Below are positions 33,399 to 37,673 of a DNA stretch of 37,673 bases, in pieces. Each line of letters opens with the position of its first letter. Within the stretch, counting starts at the first letter, position 1. Under the pieces are notes generated by a model. That model was given only the letters and a program-made list of their open reading frames with translations. It was not told the DNA's origin and ran no database searches. The translations under genes were made by a program, and so were the position numbers. This stretch comes from Chitinophaga pinensis (GTDB lineage: Bacteria; Bacteroidota; Bacteroidia; Flavobacteriales_D; Crocinitomicaceae). The stretch covers positions 1 through 37,673 of the forward strand of contig CALPMC020000021.1 in assembly GCA_943324565.2 (NCBI GenBank), read 5' to 3'.

Positions 33399-34010
33399 AT
33401 GCAAATTCCTTCTAAATATCTTGAAAATGCAACCGAGCAAATTGCTTCTTTGCCCGGAATTGGCAAAAAAACAGCTTTGCGTTTGGCTTTGAGTTTATTA
33501 AAACGCTCGGAGATTGAAATTGCAGACTTCACAAAATCAATTCTTGAATTAAAAAGCAACTTAATGAATTGTAAAAGCTGTGGAAATATTTCAGACGAAC
33601 CTATTTGCTCGATTTGTGAAAATCCTTCTCGTGATCATTCAATCGTTTGCGTTGTTGAAGATATTCGTGATGTTATGGCGATAGAGTCAACGTCCACATT
33701 TAAAGGTGTCTACCACGTTCTCGGCGGACTCATTTCTCCAATGGATGGAATTGGCCCTTCTGATTTAAATATCGAAAATCTCGTCCAAAAAGCAGCGTCA
33801 AACAAGTTAATTGAAGTAATTTTTGCACTCAGTTCAACAATGGAAGGCGATACAACCAACTTTTATTTATTTAAAAAACTTCAATCATTTGAGATTTTAA
33901 TAACTACACTTTCAAGAGGAATTTCTGTTGGTTCAGAATTGCAGTATGCCGATGAAATAACACTCGGACGCTCAATGCAACATCGTCATCCTTTTCAATT
34001 AGCAAAATAA
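33399..34010 (+). CDS. recR: recombination mediator RecR
   Basis: Acts with RecF and RecO in RecA loading at gaps. Helix-hairpin-helix region LPGIGKKTALRLALSLL at residues 18-34; four-cysteine zinc site C58, C61, C70 and C73; then a Toprim domain with VVEDIRDVMAIE near 85-96 and a C-terminal ITTLSRGISVGSELQYADEITLGRSMQHR, all typical. 203 residues. Its stop TAA overlaps the start of the next gene by one base. Confidence 0.97.
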   Translation: MQIPSKYLENATEQIASLPGIGKKTALRLALSLLKRSEIEIADFTKSILELKSNLMNCKSCGNISDEPICSICENPSRDHSIVCVVEDIRDVMAIESTSTFKGVYHVLGGLISPMDGIGPSDLNIENLVQKAASNKLIEVIFALSSTMEGDTTNFYLFKKLQSFEILITTLSRGISVGSELQYADEITLGRSMQHRHPFQLAK

Positions 34011-34771
34011 TGAATAAACTCCTACTTTTTTTATTTCTTTTCGGAACGACTATTTCCTTTAGTCAAAAGGACAAAATTTATATTGCAACAGCCAAAACGA
34101 ACAAAAACATAGAACAATTTTTACAAGAAGTTGATTCTTCCATTGAATTGATTGATTTTATGAAGATTGATAAAAAGAAATGGAACATAAATCTTAATAA
34201 ATGTTCTGGATTACTATTAAGTGGAGGATATGATATTCATCCTAAAAATTATGGACTTGATTCGTTAGAAACGTTTTGTAAAACTGAAATTGAAAGAGAT
34301 AAAATCGAATTACTTTTACTTAATAATGCGATGAATGATTCACTTCCAATTTTGGGGATTTGTCGCGGAATGCAATTGTTGAATGTTTATTTCGGGGGAC
34401 AATTGTGCGTAGACATTCCATCTTTTTGTACCAATGACAGTGTGATTGTCACTCATCGTGACCCAAAAGAAATGAACGATGTCATTCATCCTGTAGTAAT
34501 TTATACCAATTCTGATTTATTCAAAATATTAAAAATTGGGCAAACAAAAGTTAATAGTTGGCATCATCAATCTATTTCTGAATTAAGTAAAAAAATGCGA
34601 ATTGGGGCAACAAGTCCTGACGGAGGGGTGGAAGCAATTGAATGGAAAGAAGGACTTGATAAACGCTGGATTCTTGGTGTCCAATGGCACCCTGAAAGAT
34701 ATTACACTGTTCAGCCTGAAAATTTATTAATTCTAAAAGAATTTGTAAAACAACTTAAATCAAAGGGTTGA
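34010..34771 (+). CDS. secreted class-I glutamine-amidotransferase-like peptidase (C26/PuuD type)
   Basis: 253 residues. A clear signal peptide (MNKLLLFLFLFGTTISFSQ, cleavage likely after residues 18-19) precedes a peptidase C26 domain: GLLLSGGYDIHPKNYG near 67-82, the nucleophile C118 in GICRGMQLLN, the NSWHHQS block near 182-188, and the catalytic His227 and Glu229 in VQWHPER. Relatives hydrolyse gamma-glutamyl amides such as gamma-glutamyl-GABA in the cytoplasm; here the signal peptide points to a periplasmic or external gamma-glutamyl hydrolase. It overlaps recR by one base (TAATG), so it is co-transcribed with a DNA repair gene, probably by accident of placement. Confidence 0.87.
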   Translation: MNKLLLFLFLFGTTISFSQKDKIYIATAKTNKNIEQFLQEVDSSIELIDFMKIDKKKWNINLNKCSGLLLSGGYDIHPKNYGLDSLETFCKTEIERDKIELLLLNNAMNDSLPILGICRGMQLLNVYFGGQLCVDIPSFCTNDSVIVTHRDPKEMNDVIHPVVIYTNSDLFKILKIGQTKVNSWHHQSISELSKKMRIGATSPDGGVEAIEWKEGLDKRWILGVQWHPERYYTVQPENLLILKEFVKQLKSKG

Positions 34772-34791
34772 AAGAAAAATATGACTTAACC

Positions 34792-34814
34792 CGAAAAATT
34801 CTTGAAATTTTTCG
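34792..34814. terminator. likely bidirectional terminator after the recR-peptidase pair
   Basis: Perfect 9-bp stem CGAAAAATT / AATTTTTCG with loop CTTGA, 20 bases past the peptidase stop. The A and T tracts lie inside the stem ends, so it could work from either side. There is no separate T run after the stem. Confidence 0.5.
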
Positions 34815-34831
34815 CCCTAAGGGTTGACGAA

Positions 34832-34924
34832 TTATAAAAACCAATAAAACAACACGTTAGAGATTTTATGTTTTTTTAGTTAATAAACTGCATAACCCAA
34901 ATTTGGGCTAGTTGGTTTTTATAA
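34832..34924. repeat. 93-bp element bounded by 13-bp perfect inverted repeats, cloverleaf-like inside
   Basis: TTATAAAAACCAA at 34832-34844 pairs with TTGGTTTTTATAA at 34912-34924. Inside lie three smaller self-complementary pieces: TAAAA/TTTTA (34845-34849 with 34864-34868), AGTT-AATA-AACT (34878-34889) and CCCA-AATT-TGGG (34896-34907). A transcript could fold as a long stem closing a four-way junction. No transposase and no clear target-site duplication were seen. Confidence 0.6.
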
Positions 34925-34944
34925 ATATCAAGGTTAACCCTGAC

Positions 34945-34981
34945 ATATTAATTTGTAAAACAGCCATTTACAAATTAATAT
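34945..34981. repeat. perfect 15-bp inverted repeat with 7-base loop
   Basis: ATATTAATTTGTAAA (34945-34959), loop ACAGCCA, TTTACAAATTAATAT (34967-34981). An outer 8-bp pair TTAACCCT/AGGGTTAA at 34934-34941 and 35013-35020 encloses it. This is the longest perfect hairpin noticed in the window; no T tract follows immediately on either strand. Confidence 0.7.
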
Positions 34982-35144
34982 CGTCATTTATTGAGAGTTT
35001 CTATGAATAATAAGGGTTAATTTTCACGATTACCAAATCTAAGTTTTGCTAAGAATAAAGGATTAAGATTACCTTATAAGTATTTTCTAATATCCATAAA
35101 ACAAGCAGCAACTTGTACCGATTTTACACTCAAAAGGTTCAATT

Positions 35145-35160
35145 ACCAAACTGGTTTGGT
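35145..35160 (-). terminator. possible terminator after the propeller-like gene
   Basis: ACCAAA-CCAG-TTTGGT on the - strand (6-bp stem) lies 15 bases beyond the stop of the gene at 35176. It is followed by AATTGAACCTTTTG, a poor T tract, so the call is weak. Confidence 0.3.
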
Positions 35161-35175
35161 TGTTAGATCTGGTTT

Positions 35176-36033
35176 TTAGAGTGAGAGTTCAATTTCATAA
35201 AGCATCGATATTTCACCGTCATTATCCGAAGCCACGAAAAACCGATTTCTATCATTCGTTTGGCAAATTGCTTCTAATTTTATTGGTGCTAGTTTTCCAT
35301 TTATTTTGAATTGCTCAAATTGTAAGGTCATTTCTACCTTTAATTCCTGAATATTAAAAATTGTGATAACACTTCCAATAATTTCACCATCATTATACCA
35401 ATCACTTGTATTTTCAGCGCTTGCAGTACAATAAAAATTGCCATTTTCGTCAACATTTACACTAGAAATCCCTAAATCATACCCATTTAATTGATTAAAA
35501 TTTAGTTGATACTTTTTTGATGCGAAACTTGAGCTTTTTTGCTCCAAAAAATTAAAAAAATCGGTTTGATTCACTTCAAAAATAGAATTTGTACCACGAT
35601 TAAAAAAGAACAATCTATCTTGATAACAAGCTAATGCTTCGATGTTCCAATCTTTTAGTTCTATGATATATTTAGTTCTGATTGCAGCATAAAATGGAAA
35701 TAAATCATACTGAATTGTTTTTTCTGAATTTAAATCAAATAGTTTTGCCAAATTTCTATTTTTCACTGTCGAACCAGAGCCAAGCACCAACAAGAAAGTA
35801 CTACTTTCATAACTTAACAAAGAAGAAGCTTCAAAATCCGCTTTATCCTTTTTTGGCAATTCATTGATTTTTAAATTTTTTGAATGAAGGATTCTAATCA
35901 ATTTTCCTTGCTGATTACAAATAGAAATTTCATTCGCTGAATCGGAAATCATCATCAAATCACCTTTATAAAACTCCATACCTGAAACCGCAGGAATAAC
36001 TAATGGAAAAGAATTTATTAATCTAAATTTCAT
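35176..36033 (-). CDS. propeller-like protein of unknown function
   Basis: About 285 residues with repeated beta-strand patterns of the type hhS-(D/N)-x-hhhhN (for example GDLMMISDSANEISICN, DRLFFFNRGTNSIFEVN, GNFYCTASAENTSDW, RNRFFVASDNDGEISMLYEI), which suggests a beta-propeller. It resembles the DUF6929/SdiA-regulated kind of Bacteroidota proteins, but I cannot assign a family with certainty. No signal peptide is seen. The start is placed at ATG 36033 (MKFRLINSF); a TTG two codons upstream is possible. Only 16 bases separate it from the murF-alr stop, so the two are probably one transcript. Confidence 0.8.
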   Translation of the reverse strand: MKFRLINSFPLVIPAVSGMEFYKGDLMMISDSANEISICNQQGKLIRILHSKNLKINELPKKDKADFEASSLLSYESSTFLLVLGSGSTVKNRNLAKLFDLNSEKTIQYDLFPFYAAIRTKYIIELKDWNIEALACYQDRLFFFNRGTNSIFEVNQTDFFNFLEQKSSSFASKKYQLNFNQLNGYDLGISSVNVDENGNFYCTASAENTSDWYNDGEIIGSVITIFNIQELKVEMTLQFEQFKINGKLAPIKLEAICQTNDRNRFFVASDNDGEISMLYEIELSL

Positions 36034-36049
36034 TTTCAAATTAGTTTAA

Positions 36050-37673
36050 TCATTCTTCACTATAAGCTCGATGTACTCTTTTTGAAATCGAAGTCATCAC
36101 CTCGTATGGAATTGTGTCCATTGCATTTGCGAATGTTTCTATCGTTTGATTTCCTCCAATTATCTCAACTTCATCACCTTCAGTAACATTCAGTTTACTC
36201 ACATCCACAATAATCATATCCATACACACTTTTCCAAGAATTGGACAATACGTATTTTTGATAAAAACGCCTCCTTTTCCATTGCTCAAACTTCTTCTGA
36301 AACCATCAGCGTATCCAACCGGAATGATTGCGATTTTCATTTTTTCGTTGGCTATAAACGTTCTGGAATAACCGACGCTCTCCCCTACTTGAATTGTTTT
36401 TATTTGCGAAATCTCACTTTTCCAATTGATTACAGCTTGCAATCTCTTATGCAAAGTTGGGTTCGAAGAAATACCATACATTCCAATTCCAATTCGAACC
36501 ATATCAAATTGTGCTTCGCTGAAATTGGCAATTCCTTCTGAGTTCAACAAATGGCGAATAAAAGGATACGGTACTTTATTGGAAATCCAAGTACATGTTT
36601 CGTTAAAACGCGTGATTTGCGACTGTGTAAAACGCTTGTCTCTGCGATTGTCGGCGTCAGCTAAATGAGAATAAACACCAGCAATTCGAACTTCAGGTTG
36701 TGCTTGAATAATTTCCATCAATTTCGACAATTCTTCGCGCTCAAAACCCAAACGGCGCATTCCAGTGTCTAACTTAATATGAATCGGAAAATTAGATTTC
36801 TCCATCGAAATTAAAGTTGAAATCAAATCATCTAATTGATTTAAGGAATAAATCGCTGGTTCTAAATTGTATTTAATGCACGCTTCAAAACCTTCATCTT
36901 CGGGATTCATTACTAAAATAGGAATTTTTATCCCGCTTTTTCTCAACTCAACTCCTTCATCTGAATAAGCAACTCCTAAATATGAAATTCCGATTTTTTC
37001 TAAAAACGAAGCGATTTTCTCCAAACCAACACCATAGGACTGAGCTTTCACCATCGCAAGTATTTTAGTGCTTGCTTGTAACTGATTTTTGAAAACCGAC
37101 AAATTGTGCTTTATCGCCGACAAATTGTAAATCACTTCTGTTTTGTGCTGTTTCGATTTAAACGAACGGGCAATTTTTTCCATTTTCGCACCGCGCGTAC
37201 CTTTCACTAAAACAACAGCATCCTTCAACTCGGCATCAGTAATTTTAGGTTTACGAGAAAAGACCAATAAATCAGGTTTGAAATCGTCAATTGTTAAACG
37301 AATTTTATCTTCCAAATGAGTCCATTCTTCTTCCAATCCAACAATCACAATACGTTTTTTTCCATCAGCTAAAGCCAATTGATATTCCAAAGAAAGTTTT
37401 AAAGCGTCTAAATCTAAATTATAAGTATCGTTGATGATGATTGAATTTTCTCGACCTTCAAAAGTTTCCAAACGCAAAGCTAATCGCGGAAGCGAAGCAA
37501 TTTTTTGAATTTCTAAACCTTTTAAAATTTTCGCTGTGGCAATCGCCAATAAAGCCGAAGCAACACTTCCACGATCTTGAAAAGGTAATAATTGTAATTC
37601 TTTGGTAAACTCTCCAACCGTTGGCTGATAAGCTTTGATGGAACGCATTTGTTCTTGACTAATCAAAAATCCA
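36050..37673 (-). CDS. MurF-alanine racemase fusion (5' part cut by window edge)
   Basis: The frame continues past the right edge, so the N-terminus is missing. The visible first about 170 residues are the C-terminal MurF ligase part (ETFEGRENSIIINDTYNLDLDALKLSLEY, matching the MurF D-(S/T)-YN-A-N region in modified form). The rest is a complete alanine racemase: PLP lysine in AMVKAQSYGVG, KLDTGMRRLGF, SHLADADN, catalytic tyrosine in VGESVGYSRTF, and PVGYADGFRRSLSNG then GKVCMDMIIVDVS. It would make D-Ala and add D-Ala-D-Ala to the UDP-MurNAc-tripeptide. This fused architecture is characteristic of Bacteroidota, where the full protein is about 810-830 residues. Confidence 0.95.
   Translation of the reverse strand, partial: GFLISQEQMRSIKAYQPTVGEFTKELQLLPFQDRGSVASALLAIATAKILKGLEIQKIASLPRLALRLETFEGRENSIIINDTYNLDLDALKLSLEYQLALADGKKRIVIVGLEEEWTHLEDKIRLTIDDFKPDLLVFSRKPKITDAELKDAVVLVKGTRGAKMEKIARSFKSKQHKTEVIYNLSAIKHNLSVFKNQLQASTKILAMVKAQSYGVGLEKIASFLEKIGISYLGVAYSDEGVELRKSGIKIPILVMNPEDEGFEACIKYNLEPAIYSLNQLDDLISTLISMEKSNFPIHIKLDTGMRRLGFEREELSKLMEIIQAQPEVRIAGVYSHLADADNRRDKRFTQSQITRFNETCTWISNKVPYPFIRHLLNSEGIANFSEAQFDMVRIGIGMYGISSNPTLHKRLQAVINWKSEISQIKTIQVGESVGYSRTFIANEKMKIAIIPVGYADGFRRSLSNGKGGVFIKNTYCPILGKVCMDMIIVDVSKLNVTEGDEVEIIGGNQTIETFANAMDTIPYEVMTSISKRVHRAYSEE

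Larger units (their letters stand above)
34772..35175. other. structured gap between convergent genes
   Basis: 404 bases without a supported gene, between the ends of the C26 peptidase gene (+) and the propeller-like gene (-). It holds several perfect inverted repeats (listed separately) and repeated words TTAACCCT / AGGGTTAA at 34786-34792, 34934-34941 and 35013-35020. No tRNA was recognised. Its structure could serve as multiple terminators, a non-coding RNA, or a remnant of a mobile element. Confidence 0.6.

Noticed and set aside
34784-34924. integron attC-like site
   Set aside because: ACTTAAC at 34784-34790 fits RYYYAAC and there is hairpin potential, but no matching GTTRRRY partner at the right place, no integrase gene and no cassette array were found.
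34832-34924. tRNA, because the fold is cloverleaf-like
   Set aside because: The closing stem is 13 bp, there is no T-loop GTTC-type sequence, no 7-base anticodon loop and no CCA-compatible end.
34832-34924. MITE-type mobile element
   Set aside because: The 13-bp terminal inverted repeats fit, but no target-site duplication is clear and no second copy was noticed in the window, so it is kept only as a repeat.
36146-36668. + strand frames opposite murF-alr
   Set aside because: They overlap the clearly conserved racemase domain on the - strand and have no recognisable features.

Overview
The window looks like a chromosomal segment of an AT-rich member of the Bacteroidota, most likely the order Flavobacteriales. 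Three things point there: a short NuoG without the molybdopterin domain, a fused MurF-alanine racemase, and a near absence of Shine-Dalgarno sites together with TAnnTTTG-type promoter boxes. I cannot name a genus from this sequence. No tRNA, rRNA, CRISPR array, transposase or integrase gene was seen.

Positions 1-8166 (+ strand) hold the distal half of a respiratory complex I operon, nuoG-H-I-J-K-L-M-N, with overlapping or almost touching genes. Positions 8167-8713 are an AT-rich gap with one doubtful 64-codon ORF.

Positions 8714-32691 (- strand) form one long exopolysaccharide/capsule operon of the Wzx/Wzy type, transcribed from the UDP-glucuronate 4-epimerase gene (32691) down to the tyrosine kinase Wzc (8714). 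In transcription order it encodes a nucleotide-sugar epimerase, a Wzx flippase, a sugar aminotransferase, two hexapeptide-repeat acyltransferases, GT2/GT8/GT2 glycosyltransferases, a TupA-like ATP-grasp protein, a GT4, an OafA-type membrane acyltransferase, a relic of capA, a CysE-like acetyltransferase, an intact CapA-family protein, an EpsG-type Wzy polymerase, GT2 and GT4. Next come a LegC/PglE-type aminotransferase, a CapD/FlaA1-type 4,6-dehydratase, an orphan four-helix-bundle (23S-IVS type) protein, a PglC/WcaJ-type initiating transferase, a WecA-type initiating transferase, the lipoprotein Wza and the Wzc co-polymerase. The genes describe a complete route: an initiating sugar phosphate on undecaprenyl phosphate, glycosyl and acyl additions, flipping, polymerisation and export. 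Amino-acid or peptide decoration is possible, because CapA- and TupA-like proteins sit together. dTDP-sugar synthesis (rmlABCD), ugd and a Wzb phosphatase are not in the window.

Positions 32811-37673 hold housekeeping genes: smpB (-) diverges from recR (+); recR overlaps a secreted class-I glutamine-amidotransferase-like peptidase; a 404-bp gap full of perfect inverted repeats separates it from a convergent pair, a propeller-like protein of unknown function and the murF-alr fusion (cut by the window edge).

The most unusual signals are the capA relic with a preserved coupled start at 21635-21736, the GC-AAT repeat patches at three consecutive gene junctions around the four-helix-bundle gene, the structured 34792-35020 gap, the CapA/TupA pairing, and the Asn-Glu replacement of the Asp-Glu catalytic dyad in the PglC-like transferase.
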